Of a stretch of DNA of 64,000 nucleotides, positions 21,341 to 32,300 are shown piece by piece; position 1 is the first letter of the stretch; the number at the start of each line of letters is the position of its first letter. Made by a program: the position numbers and the translations under genes. Under the pieces are notes generated by a model. That model saw nothing but the letters and a program-made list of their open reading frames with translations, was not told where the DNA came from and searched no databases. The DNA is from Panulirus ornatus (taxonomy: Eukaryota > Arthropoda > Malacostraca > Decapoda > Palinuridae), in contig NC_092225.1 of assembly GCF_036320965.1 (NCBI RefSeq), forward strand, positions 32,539,943 to 32,603,942, written 5' to 3'.

Positions 21341-24300
21341 GTGGAATTGCATATGAGGTACATCCAGCTGCAGCGTCTCCTGCAGGAGAAGATGGCTGAT
21401 TTGGAGCGTCTTTGTCACCAGGAGAAGTCTCTGCTGGCTGGTAAGTTGGCATCCTCCCCAGTGCGTCACGCCTTCAACATCGCTCACGCCCGCTTGATGG
21501 ACTGGCTGAGGGCACAACGCCGGCTTCTCCCGCCCCCCCGGGACCTCACCTGCCTCCTCACAGATTCATTCTCTACCTCCACCTCCACCTCCACCCTCCA
21601 TACCCAGACTGCTGCTATCCACAATCCTCACTCCACTGCAGTTCTCCAGTACCATCCAAGTGTTTCAAGTACTTCACACAGTTGCAAGCACTCAACAGGA
21701 ATCACTTTGCATGGCCACACACATCACACTCCTGGACTCATCTTTAGGGAGGATGGGTCTATTTCAGAAGAAACTGGGAGGGGACATGGCCGAAGAATGA
21801 GTGGCAGGTCCTCCCCACAAGCGCAAGACAACAAAAGTCAAGCTTCTGTTGTTAAGGCACAGAATGAGAGTAGGAATGTAGATAAGATAGATAAGGTATC
21901 TTCACCATCTTGCACAGTAGCCACTGCTGCAAGTACTGTTCAACATAAAGAGAGTCAGAGTAATGTGCACAGCTTAATCGGATGGGATACAAGTATTTAC
22001 TCTGATATTAGTGTTAATTCACATATTGTATATAGTCCACATACAAGTAGTAGGATGCCATGGGGTTCAGATAGACTTTATGCAAATACTTCCAGTGATT
22101 TTCATAGTTTACCATGCACAGGTGGACCTATGTATATGCCACCTTCTAGTGGCTGTAGTAATCCATTGTGTGGTGTTAGCCACTCTTCAGTGTATGGGGT
22201 AGAGTGGAGACAGCAGAGGATAGGAAATAAGGACAGCATAGGAAGTAGGAAAGTTATAGATGAAAAGGACAATAAAATTTTCCAGAGTCACCGCAGAGCA
22301 CTTAGTGCGGAGACCTGGAGATATCCCCGAGATAGGGAAAATTGGCATGAGGGGGAGATAAACAAGTATAGAACTAATCAATCTGTCTTAGACCCTCCTT
22401 GTTATGGGAATGATGGAGTATCTCAAGACAGAAATCTTGCATCTAAATCTAAAATTATTGGCCAAAGAAGGGAAAGTTTCAATAGAAAGGACAGTTTCAA
22501 AAGGGAACAGTTAAATAAACAGACTAGTAAGGGTGGAAGAACTGAACTGTTAAAGAAAAATTCTCCAACAGCTGAAGACGAAAGTAAGAAAATAAAGCCA
22601 CCTTTTAAAATGAGCAAAGCATATTCAGTATCATGCATGCCAAGTGATAAATGCCTTGCCTATGACTCTGTTATCAAGGAGTTAAAAACCTCTGTAAATC
22701 ATGAACCTAACAATGAAGAAGAACCTAAATCTCCATTTGAAAAGCTGAGTCTCAGTGGTCTAGAAGTATATGACCACAGTCCAAAGCATTCTTATGGTCC
22801 CAAACATTCATCTGTCTTCACTTACTGTACTTCTAGTTTACCACATCCAAAAAGTTCTAGAAATAAAAAGAAAAGAGAACCTAGTTCATCTCATCGTATC
22901 AAATCTAACTCTTTAGATGAGGATAAATTGACCAACATATCTGGCTCAGATGAAGGTCAAAAAATAGAGTATGGATTAGAAGACAGTAGGAAAACTACTT
23001 CTGAATTATCTTCTCATGTTCGACCATATGAACTTCATTTACACCCATTCTTATCCTTACCTTATACATCTGGAAGACTTTCAGCTTCACCTACTGAAAG
23101 TTCACCCCTCATTGTGCGTGGGGGCTCCTTTCATGCTCCACAGAGACCTAGACAGAATTCTGGGGAAAGACACTGGAGCCTCTCTAGACCTAAAAAGGTA
23201 GTTCCATCAAGTACTGGTCGGGAATCTACCAGGCCCACTCATAAGCAGAAATCGTGTAATTCTCTTTGTGATAATTCTTTTGAGAAAATAAGAGAGAGCT
23301 CACAGAAGAAGACTCCATCCATTTGTCGGTCTGAATCACTTCGGTTATCATCTCAATCTCTAACAAATTCATTTGTCACTAGAGAATGCATAAAAGGGTC
23401 TTGTACTCATAGTATTAAACCAAGACAAACCAACAGGATCCAAATCAAATCTAGTAGTGTTGAGAACAGGCAGGATGTAGGAGATGGATCAGATTCTTTT
23501 ATCATGAACCGTATTGTCGGTGGATTTGTCAAGGATGACACTGTAGTTAATGAACACTGTGGTGTTACTGGCAGCCCTGCTGCATGGAGAAGGTCTCTAA
23601 GAGAGGAGAGACAAAACCAACCTGTTAATGAAATGTTCAGCAGAAAGCCTGAGTGGAACAGCAACCTTTTAGAGAAGAATAAGCGAAAGGGTGCAGGCTC
23701 ATCTCGACGAGATGGGGGACATAAGGATGGGGAGAAAGAAATAGAGGGAAAAAGTTGCATAACTTCAGATTGGGTGAGTGAGGAAGCAAGGTTGTGGCAA
23801 ACACAACGGAAAGGGTCTATCAAATCTCTGTCAAAACAAAAACTATGGCAGCAAGATTCATTGCATCATCAACCTAACAAGCATGAACAGCAACAACAGG
23901 GACGTAAAAGCCGCCCAAATTCCTTGTATTCATGGACAGGGAGTTGTGATCGCCTGAGTTCAACAACGGATCACTCTGGTAGGACGGTAGTGTCAGCCCG
24001 TTCACGTTCCCTATGTACCGATTCATTAGTCACCCCTGCACGTGACGTGCCAAATTCTGCTGCTGATGTGTATCGTTTTGCTCCTTCTCCACAGGAACGC
24101 AGAGTGAGATCAGATTCTATGGAAGCACGCTGGTCATCAGATAACTCTCTGGAGGATCGTCCTAGTGATGGACGTACTCCTACCTATTATGACAGTTTAT
24201 ATTCAGAAGTTTCTAGTGAATCCTCAGTTTATGGAACACCTCAGCCTCGACGGTGCTTAGTGCCTCGTGAGGATCATGGGGTCTTATCTGATGATGAAGC

Positions 24301-24589
24301 ATCTGTTGATCTTGATGCTGCTCCTCGCCCTCGAAGGAGTCAAGCACCCCGCAGAAGAAAGTCACAGGGCTGTCGACCAAATGAAGAAATACCAAGGGTT
24401 GGGGACAGAAATGCCTTCACCCCACCTGCCATGCCATATCCACCTTCCTCCTGGCCAGGCATATCCCCTAGGGTTGTATCCTCTCCCCAAGGTTCTTCAA
24501 ATGGTGAATGGTTTCAGGCTGGGGATGTGAGCCGAACAGTCGGGGCTTTGGCTGATTCCTTATCTGCATACCGCACCAACCTTGTTTAA
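21341..24589 (+). CDS. Tamalin/GRASP-CYTIP-like scaffold, coiled coil and disordered tail
   Basis: The exon starts in phase 0 after acceptor ccag (21337-21340). The first 34 codons encode a leucine-rich amphipathic helix (V-E-L-H-M-R-Y, then L-Q-R-L-L-Q-E-K-M and L-E-R-L-C), placed directly after the PDZ domain. This is where tamalin and CYTIP carry the coiled coil that binds cytohesins. About 1,000 residues of Ser/Thr-, Lys/Arg- and Pro-rich sequence follow with no globular domain I recognise, including a short Q-run near 23890 and a tyrosine cluster near 24181-24240 (Y-D-S-L, Y-S-E-V). A donor-like CTGGCTG|gtaagt at 21441 lies inside the frame, but the readthrough looks protein-like. The stop is at 24587-24589; alternatively the exon is spliced at about 24527 to the exon at 25285. 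Vertebrate relatives are several hundred residues, so this tail is unusually long. Confidence 0.85.
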   Translation: MELHMRYIQLQRLLQEKMADLERLCHQEKSLLAGKLASSPVRHAFNIAHARLMDWLRAQRRLLPPPRDLTCLLTDSFSTSTSTSTLHTQTAAIHNPHSTAVLQYHPSVSSTSHSCKHSTGITLHGHTHHTPGLIFREDGSISEETGRGHGRRMSGRSSPQAQDNKSQASVVKAQNESRNVDKIDKVSSPSCTVATAASTVQHKESQSNVHSLIGWDTSIYSDISVNSHIVYSPHTSSRMPWGSDRLYANTSSDFHSLPCTGGPMYMPPSSGCSNPLCGVSHSSVYGVEWRQQRIGNKDSIGSRKVIDEKDNKIFQSHRRALSAETWRYPRDRENWHEGEINKYRTNQSVLDPPCYGNDGVSQDRNLASKSKIIGQRRESFNRKDSFKREQLNKQTSKGGRTELLKKNSPTAEDESKKIKPPFKMSKAYSVSCMPSDKCLAYDSVIKELKTSVNHEPNNEEEPKSPFEKLSLSGLEVYDHSPKHSYGPKHSSVFTYCTSSLPHPKSSRNKKKREPSSSHRIKSNSLDEDKLTNISGSDEGQKIEYGLEDSRKTTSELSSHVRPYELHLHPFLSLPYTSGRLSASPTESSPLIVRGGSFHAPQRPRQNSGERHWSLSRPKKVVPSSTGRESTRPTHKQKSCNSLCDNSFEKIRESSQKKTPSICRSESLRLSSQSLTNSFVTRECIKGSCTHSIKPRQTNRIQIKSSSVENRQDVGDGSDSFIMNRIVGGFVKDDTVVNEHCGVTGSPAAWRRSLREERQNQPVNEMFSRKPEWNSNLLEKNKRKGAGSSRRDGGHKDGEKEIEGKSCITSDWVSEEARLWQTQRKGSIKSLSKQKLWQQDSLHHQPNKHEQQQQGRKSRPNSLYSWTGSCDRLSSTTDHSGRTVVSARSRSLCTDSLVTPARDVPNSAADVYRFAPSPQERRVRSDSMEARWSSDNSLEDRPSDGRTPTYYDSLYSEVSSESSVYGTPQPRRCLVPREDHGVLSDDEASVDLDAAPRPRRSQAPRRRKSQGCRPNEEIPRVGDRNAFTPPAMPYPPSSWPGISPRVVSSPQGSSNGEWFQAGDVSRTVGALADSLSAYRTNLV

Positions 24590-25284
24590 AGATGTTTATT
24601 GGTGTTTTTATTTAAACAATTCTATTTCAGCCTTATTGTGTATAGGTTTTAATGTTTCTATATGTTTTCAACTGTTCCCTTATTCTTAGCACAATCCAGT
24701 GCAATGATTGTTTATATATGAAGAGTTCTTGTTAGTTTATATAATTTACCTAACCTACTTATGGCATGTTAGTGTTTCAAGCATGTTTTATCATGGATTA
24801 TTATAGATGACCTTATATTGTAGCTCTAGCATGAAGCACAATGATTTAAGCCATTCCATTATTGTCTCTGATTTAAAGTTTTGAATATTCATAATGCCTA
24901 TCAGCAATATATTTGTACCTTTCACTGTAAATAAAATAGTGCACTCCCTAAGCTTTGATATACTTACTACAATACATGAAATTTGCATTTTTTGCGTGTT
25001 CAGGAACTGCTGTTAATTCTGTAATAACCACATATTTTATTTGTGGATTTGTAAAATTCTTTACTTGTCATACCTTGGAAAAGTTTCCTTGAACACGTTA
25101 AAAGCTTGAACTGAGAACGGTTGATGCCATCATACCATTGCTTTTCTCACACCTGCAGTGTTCTGTAGTTCTTATCTTTGATTCAACAGTCAGATTGTTA
25201 TTATCATGGTAATGTGATAGCAGGATTGATCAGTATGGCAGCAGTTGCTCTCAGTGCGACCTAGCACCACATCCTTCAACTCAG
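24527..25284 (+). other. Candidate retained intron or short-isoform 3' UTR
   Basis: A phase 0 donor candidate GAT|gtgagc at 24527 and an acceptor ttcaactcag ending at 25284 would remove the last 20 codons and the TAA at 24587. If the intron is retained, this is 3' UTR, and AATAAA near 24929-24934 could serve as its polyadenylation signal. The donor lacks the usual AG before GT, so the boundary is tentative. Confidence 0.45.
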
Positions 25285-26265
25285 ATTGACGCTTCATTGC
25301 CTGGTATGGTGGTTTCTTCCTCAGCATGGCGGGCCCAGGGTTTCCGCATCCCCCAGCACCCGGTGTCCGGCCGTCAGCCCCAGCACCTGTACCATCACCA
25401 TCACCACCACCAGCACCACCATCACCACCACCGGCAACTGCTTCCTGCCTCCAGCACCACCTCTTCCCCCCTGCCCACCTCCTCTAGGGTGCTGCCCCCA
25501 CCCCTTCAGTACCGCATACCCCCTGCCAGCCCTTGTAGTGCCCAGAATCCCGTAAGGCCTTCACAGGAACACTGGGGTACCATGTCCTCCAACAGCTCCC
25601 AGTCTCATGCCCCTTCACCTCTTCACCACAACCGCCAGCACCACCAACAGCAACAGTATCTTCAACTCAGCTGTTCTCCTGGTGCTGTCCGACGGCCAAA
25701 AGTATCATCAGAGTGCAGCTCTCCAGCTCAAAGTGCCCATACTCCTACAGGTTCAGCACAGTGTGTTGCTCAGCAACGATGGCAGCAATGTAAACCCCGT
25801 TCATGGGATAATTTACTTTCCACAAGAGGATTTGGTGGATATGGGTTCGGATATGGATTTATTGACACAATTCCACCCCGTGGAGCTGGCAGGGGTGATA
25901 AGATGCGCTCATACAGTACTCACCGTCTAAGGGAAGATGATAAAGAAAATGTGGTGGGGGGCGGGGGAGGAGTACGACCAGCACCTCGTTCATCAGAAAA
26001 TCTTGTATCTCCTCTGGATGGCTCATGCTTCTCCTGCGATTGCTTAAATCTTGACCCAGCACCTCTTCACACTTGCCTATTCTCCAAGCCTAAGAGCACA
26101 GAAAGCCTACTGGCACCACGTTCCCTCCATCCTGCCGCTTCTGATTCCAGTTTAGCAGGAGATCCCCAACACACTAGGCGTCGTTCACGTGCTGCTTCCC
26201 TTGCTGACTGTCTTGGTTCCACCAGACATTCCCCACCTGATCGGGATGAGATGACACACCTGTGA
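25285..26265 (+). CDS. Tamalin-like scaffold, candidate C-terminal exon with PDZ ligand
   Basis: An open frame of 326 codons plus stop begins in phase 0 at acceptor AG 25283-25284 (I-D-A-S-L-P-G). Composition matches the preceding exon: a poly-His run near 25391-25430, Pro/Ser stretches, a Gln run near 25645, K-P-R-S-W-D-N-L near 25794-25817 and a G-F-G-G-Y-G-F-G-Y-G-F aromatic/Gly block. R-R-R-S-R-A-A-S-L, a basic phospho-site-like motif, lies near the end. The protein ends D-E-M-T-H-L; T-x-L at the end is a class I PDZ ligand, and tamalin also ends in such a motif. No ATG near the start fits an independent gene as well as splicing does. It could instead be a separate small gene, but same strand, phase and composition argue for one transcript. 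Confidence 0.65.
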   Translation: MDASLPGMVVSSSAWRAQGFRIPQHPVSGRQPQHLYHHHHHHQHHHHHHRQLLPASSTTSSPLPTSSRVLPPPLQYRIPPASPCSAQNPVRPSQEHWGTMSSNSSQSHAPSPLHHNRQHHQQQQYLQLSCSPGAVRRPKVSSECSSPAQSAHTPTGSAQCVAQQRWQQCKPRSWDNLLSTRGFGGYGFGYGFIDTIPPRGAGRGDKMRSYSTHRLREDDKENVVGGGGGVRPAPRSSENLVSPLDGSCFSCDCLNLDPAPLHTCLFSKPKSTESLLAPRSLHPAASDSSLAGDPQHTRRRSRAASLADCLGSTRHSPPDRDEMTHL

Positions 26266-28638
26266 CATTGCTTGTGAATTCATTACTTTTGCTTTATCAA
26301 CACAATTCTAGAATGAGATATCCTTTAAAGTGAAAAAAGATATGAAGAAATGTCAAATTGCAGGATTGATCAACACAACTTTGCAGTTATGCATTTTTAT
26401 AGGAAGAAATATACTTCTGTCTTTTGAGTTACAACACAATACACTCTTTTCTAATAGATTTACTAGATAAACAGCACTTCTTAATAGGCACAGAAATGTA
26501 TTTCATGTTCTTGGAATCAGATGAAGCTAGTTCATTAGTCTAATAGTCTCTTGTTGATACAGTAGATTCTTGATTACATGCACTTGGTTGGATAGTATGT
26601 TTTGTTATCTCCACATTTTAAAAGAAGCCATTATCATCAAAGTTCACAAATACTCACAAAAGAAATCCTATCAATGCAACTAGGTATGTCTGCAAACCAA
26701 AATTGTAAGTTTCCTGTGTTTGATACACATGTTATCACTTTAGAGGTAGCTGGGGAAAGATCAACAGTACAGTAATCTATACAGGCAACATAGTGCACAG
26801 GAGCAAAGACTCTATCCTCTGAAAGTTTCCCTGATCCACAGCAGCACCATTTCTAACTCTTACATATAATCAAGAATTTCCTGTAGATTCTAGTTTTTGT
26901 ATTTACCAAGACATACTCAGAAAAAGCACAAATTTACTTGAACATTCCCATGTTTCTCCTTATACTAGTGTAGATGACAAAACAGTGATTATATCATACA
27001 TCTAGTGCTTTCATCCTTATTGAAAGTTCACATACCCAGTACATCTCTTTAACTTCCAAACTTTGACATGTGTGATGCAGCCAACAAGTTCCTCATTGTA
27101 TATCTACTTTCTTAAATATAAGCATACATACCATAGTTATAATCTGCTTGCACTCAAGAACGAAGAGAAAAAGTACACATTGATGATTATGATTGGCAAA
27201 TTTAACACCAGTAATTTCTATGCAATGAAGTTTTGTTTCTTAGATTGACGTTTGTGAATTGTTTTGATATTACTGTTTCCCTCAGTGGTAAGAATGCACA
27301 GGCATAAACCAGAGAACTGAGACTTTAAAGCTGGCTTCAATATCACACTCAGAATCACAGAGAAAAGTCAACTGTAGTTGGGCTGGGTATGGATGATTAT
27401 GAAGGGAGGCCAACTAAAGTTGGGTCAGACATAGGTGATCACACTGAGGTAAACGATACAGGCTAGATATGGATAATTTCAGAGAGAAGTCAACTGTAGG
27501 TGTGAGATGCAGATGATCACAAGGAGAGGCCAACTATAGTTGGGCCAGAAATGGATGATCACAGAAGGAAGTTAACTATAATTGGGTCAGTTCCAGATGA
27601 TACCCGAGTTAAACTGTAGTTGTGCCAGATATGGATGATCACGGGGAAGTTACCTATAGCTGAATTAAATATCAATGATCACAGGAAGCTCAACTATAGT
27701 TAGGCCAGACTTGGATAAACAGGAAATGGCCAGAATTTTCAAGTCTGCAGTTAAAACTTTGCTTAAAGACTAAAATTGACACATTTTTATGAAAAATATT
27801 TGATGTTCATCATAAAAAGTTATAACAACTCCCCGCATTTAGAAATCATTCACCAATGCATGTAGGTGTACAGTGACCATGTTATGTGGGAAAGATTCTG
27901 TTTGTGCCACTGCTTTTCTTTCATTTAATATGTAAGAGTGTACGGAGACTGAAAATAATTTAGTTATTTCAGCATATAAAGATATCTGCAGCTGAACAAC
28001 ATCTGATGAGTAAGGACAAGTTCTGAAATCACAAGTTGTCAAGGTTTGTGTTTTTTACAACATCGTATGAATTTTCAGCCAGTCTTGGAAACCCTAGGGT
28101 AAAAGATAGATCTTGGTATCATCAGATACCCTGTTTTTTATACAGAGTAATTATTACTGTACAGTTTTATGGAAGACAGTGTCATAGATTGTTTTGTACT
28201 AAGTAATAGTATCTAAATGCATTGCCTCTGCATAGTAACATGTGCCAAAGAAAGTTCTCAGTAACCATAACAGTATTTCCAGGTTATTGATGAACGTGGA
28301 TGGAAGAGGAATAATCACTAACCTATGTTTCTTTTACATGAAGAAATGTTGGGGCATCTAGTGGTTATAGAGAGAATTCAGATATTATCATAATCTTATA
28401 TTCACAAAAGATTCTTCAAATTCATAATTCATACTTTGCACTGCATATACAAGTAGTTATTATATACAGTACATTTTAAATGTGATGCTTTATGCCAACT
28501 TTCACAGGGTAAACCATGCAGGATTTCCTTCCAAGTATTTCTTTTTGTAAGCTCTTTCATGGTAACCTCATTGCTCATAATGTTCGCTGAAATATGAACC
28601 ATAAGATCCCTTTTCCTTACAGCCTGATAATTAATAAA
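26266..28638 (+). other. Probable 3' UTR of the PDZ scaffold gene
   Basis: AT-rich, non-repetitive sequence (apart from the array at 27360-27720) and no long frame. AATAAA occurs at 28633-28638 and again at 29159-29164, either of which could end the transcript. The extent is inference. Confidence 0.4.
27360..27720. repeat. Degenerate minisatellite, unit about 45-50 bp
   Basis: Seven or eight diverged units share 'gtcaactatagttgggccaga' and 'tatggatgatcaca' segments. They lie inside the presumed 3' UTR. Confidence 0.8.
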
Positions 28639-30539
28639 AGTTATATATCAAATGCATTTTCACTGCCAACAAAAATTTCTCTGAGCATGCCTGTGTTTTA
28701 CTGGTTGCTGCTTAGACTTGAAAAGCTGAGTACAGGTATATAGAAAATAATAATGTCTTTGGGGAAGACTGGGAACCACACCAACTTGTTACAGGTACCA
28801 AGTGAGACAAGTGTTGAATAGATTGATAAGTTTTGTTTGTGGTTAGTGGTTATTCTTCTCTTTACAATATGCCTTACATGTAAATACTGTATACTTATCT
28901 TCTCCAGTAATGCTCAAAATGAAGAGAAACTTACATATCATCCACTGATCTGCTGAGACTGGTTAGGAAAGTGTAAGTCTCTATCTAATTGCAAATTAAG
29001 GATACATCATTCACAGTCCTTGCCTAAACACTGTATTTTTTTCTGGTCATATGGAACAAAACCTCATAATATTTGCAATAGTTGTAGGGCCAATATGCCA
29101 GGAAGTATTTGATACAGCGTATGTATGTGTATAAGTTAGGTTGCTTCCATTCTTGATTAATAAAACTGAAAATGTAGTGTATGACACAAGTTGTATGATA
29201 CTGCTGTTATCAGTGACTGTAAATGCTGGAGAAGCTTTGTCTGGATGAAATGTCCTATAAAACATAACTCAATCACTTGTAGCTGAAGATGGGTCAGTTA
29301 TTATTGTGATAATTCTAATTTAATCTAAGTGCATTACTATGAACTTTCGCTGTTCACTGACTGAAAATATCGAAATGTGAGACTGATTTACATTATTTTG
29401 ATTTGCCAATTGATGGTAAAGAGGCTGTCTTCCATGCTATACTGCAGTGGATGACTAGCTCTGAATTCTAGCTCTTGCAAACATATCTGTTGTCTTTGAA
29501 TAAGCCAAACAAAGAAAAAACATTTTGAAAGGATTGGTCTTGACTCTGGTATTCATTTTCATAGAGGTGATTGGTATTTACTTGAGTGTACAGACCCAAA
29601 ATCCTTAGGAAAGAAATCTTGTGATGTGTTTGGCAGGGTACAAGTCAGCTGGTTCTGATATTGATTGGTTACACAGTAGTAGTAGTAGTGAAAGTGCTGC
29701 CTCGAATTGATAGATATTTTGATACTGAAGGCAATGTATCCTTTGATAATAGTATAAAGGTGACTTTCAATGTCTTATTGTAGTCTTTCAGATACTTATT
29801 TTAGATTAAACTACGAAGTTAATAATATGATTATGATAAAGAATATTGTGATCATGTAAATGCTGTAAAAGATGATGCTACAATGTAATTTTAAACCCTG
29901 TGTTATTGTGATGATAACCAGAATTGTGCTATATGACACATTTGTACCTTCTGCTAAGGATCTAGTCATCCTGTTCACAGTTTGTGTATAACTGTCGCAT
30001 TTCGTAATGTGATTTATTTTAGTAGTATTTTTCAATATGTAAAAAAGATATGTAAAGAAAATTATCATCATGTGCAATAACAAATGTTTAAGTAATTTGC
30101 CTTTTGTAGTTGATTGGACTAATTAAAAACCCATGTAGATGTTCCATTGTTTTCTTGCAAACACCTCCATGTTCTCTAGCACATAAGTCTATCGTATACA
30201 TGCACTAGGTTTCTTTTAGCCTGGCTAGCTGAGCAATTGCCACTCCCATTGTCCTTAGATCTGCCCTTTAACTGTCCATCAAAGTTTGTCTCCCCAAAAA
30301 CCATCAACTTAATCAGTATAAAATCTGGAACAGTGGGATTAGTACCATCAAACTTTGCTCACAACATAGGATACAAAATCTCTCCTCATCTCCTTATTTC
30401 TCTCTTTTCTCTCCCAATCTGTCAATATCCAATCCTTCTTCCATTCCCACTTTCTCCCACCTCCTGTCTCTCTCCCTGAAAAATGTCTAACTGAAACCAA
30501 TTACAAAAAGAAATGGAACAGCATGAGACCTGTGCACAA
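28639..30539. other. Unrecognised AT-rich sequence
   Basis: Only short frames and no recognised family. A second AATAAA is at 29159-29164. It is either a 3' UTR extension or intergenic. Confidence 0.5.
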
Positions 30540-31130
30540 AGCATAAGTACAAAACAAGGTGGAATTGCAATATATGTACATCATAAAAGGTACACTTGTG
30601 ATGAAGAGTAGTCATATGAAATGTGAACTTGTTCCAGTAAATATCCCAGCTATTAATGAAAATAGTGATATTCAAACCATCCAAAACCAAATTGGAGAAA
30701 TTCAAGATAATGCTAACAAAACTACATATGTTGAAAAAAAAAAAAAAGTGGAACTAATAGTAATAATGTGCAGATACTTCAACTTCCAGTTCATGCAATG
30801 GGAAGATGAGGAGCCAATCATGGGTGTAACCTTATAAAAAACTGAATAACAAGCAATTCAGTAGATGAAAGACAGCAACGAAAATATGTAAACTATTTAC
30901 CAACAAGAGGCAGTAACATGTGATCTTCCCTTCACTAAAATGTTAAAACTAGTATATCAGACCTAAACATTATTGAAGCCACCACAGCATCCAGGAGTGA
31001 CCTAAGAGAAGAATGATATATCCAAGGATAATGCTGCTGAACTAAATGTCCTGAAGTTAGACAGCATAAGCAGAACTGCTTAAAATTAACTGCTTGCAAA
31101 ATCAAATCAAAATGACATTCTTAAGGATGT
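30540..31130 (+). mobile_element. Degraded LINE endonuclease fragment (CR1/Jockey type)
   Basis: Broken frames read G-G-I-A-I-Y-V (30560-30582), then E-L-I-V-I-M-C-R-Y-F-N-F (corresponding to the G-D-F-N-F catalytic motif of APE-type endonucleases), then W-E-D-E-E-P-I, Q-A-I-Q-x-M and a T-R/L-D-L-like remnant. Multiple stops. The C-R-Y-F-N-F change and the stops indicate an old dead copy. Confidence 0.6.
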
Positions 31131-31349
31131 AGGAATAGGTGATGTCCCAAACATAAGTGAGAAAGCATAACTCATATATGACTGAAGAGTGTGGTTTCAG
31201 CAAGGTGTAAATCTGGTGGGGTGGAGTTTAAGAATGAGCTGAGAGGACAATTGTTTCATGTTTTTCTGGTGATTATTGAACATAAATGATTTGTCAGTGT
31301 TGTGTTTGTTGAGATTGTGGAGGATATGGAATCTATAAGTATGGATACT

Positions 31350-32300
31350 TTCTTGTAAGGTAGTGCAAGGAAAAGAAAAAGAATGGCCTCATGTGCTCAC
31401 ATTTACTCTCTAGATGCAGTGTATAATGTGCCAAAACCTGAGCCCCCTATCTGCAACCAAGCCCACAAACCTCTCTGTAGTTTTCCTGACGACTTCATAT
31501 ACTGTGGTTCAGCCCAGTGACAGGATATTATATACATCATGTGTACCATGTCACTCCAATTCACACTATCACCTGCATGTCTCACACCATCGTTCACGTT
31601 CAGGCCCCAATAACTCGAGGCATCTTTCACTCCGTCCCTCCATCTCGAATTTGGTCTCTCCTTCCTCCTTGTCACCTTCACTTTGAACATTTATGCCAAT
31701 TAATCAGCCTCTCCTAACTCATCCTTTCTGTATGTCCAGTCCAGTTCAATGCATTCTCTTCAGTATTCTCAACTATACTCTTCTTACTACCACACTTTTC
31801 TCTTCCCCATCATTTTTGTATTCAATCAACCTTCCATCCACCACAGTCCTTTGGTATTTCATTTCCATCTGCTTTCTTTTGTATTTTCTTATTTATGGCC
31901 CACACCTCACAACAATACAACACCATCAACTACTACGCCATCAAACATACCCATCTTTACCCTTAAAAACACTGATCTCTCTTTCCATACACTCCTCAAT
32001 GCCTCCAAGGCTTCAGCCTCCTCGCTTCAGCTTCCATGGCTCTAACCACTGACATGTCCACACCCAAATATCTAAATCACCCATTTCTCCAGATTCTTTC
32101 TGTTCAAACTAAAATTCAGACCAACCTGTCTTTTTCCTCTGCTGCACTTCATAACATTGCCTTAATGCACATTGACTCTCAACTTTCTCCTCTTGCATGC
32201 TCTCCCAAACTTAGACACCAGCTTCAGCAGTTCTCCAGTGGGGCTGCTAGTAAAGCAGTCATCAGGAAACACCAAAAGACTCACTTCTCAGACCCCACAC
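31350..32300 (-). mobile_element. LINE family A relative, copy A9 (old, diverged)
   Basis: The minus strand matches family A collinearly but with many changes. From left to right these are the internal UTR motif 'aaggtagtgcaagg', the 'ctctag' UTR block, the coding end (R-P-N-S-R-W-R-D-G-V-K, then G-L-N-V-N), a Y-x-G-like block and finally the region equivalent to the antisense of F-A-D-D near 32260. No terminal hairpin or (TA)n remains. It is one of the oldest family members here. Confidence 0.75.

Noticed and set aside
21441..21446. gtaagt inside the coiled-coil exon as the real 5' splice site
   Set aside because: Although close to consensus, the downstream frame stays open for over 1,000 codons with protein-like composition, so exon continuation is preferred. 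Alternative use remains possible.
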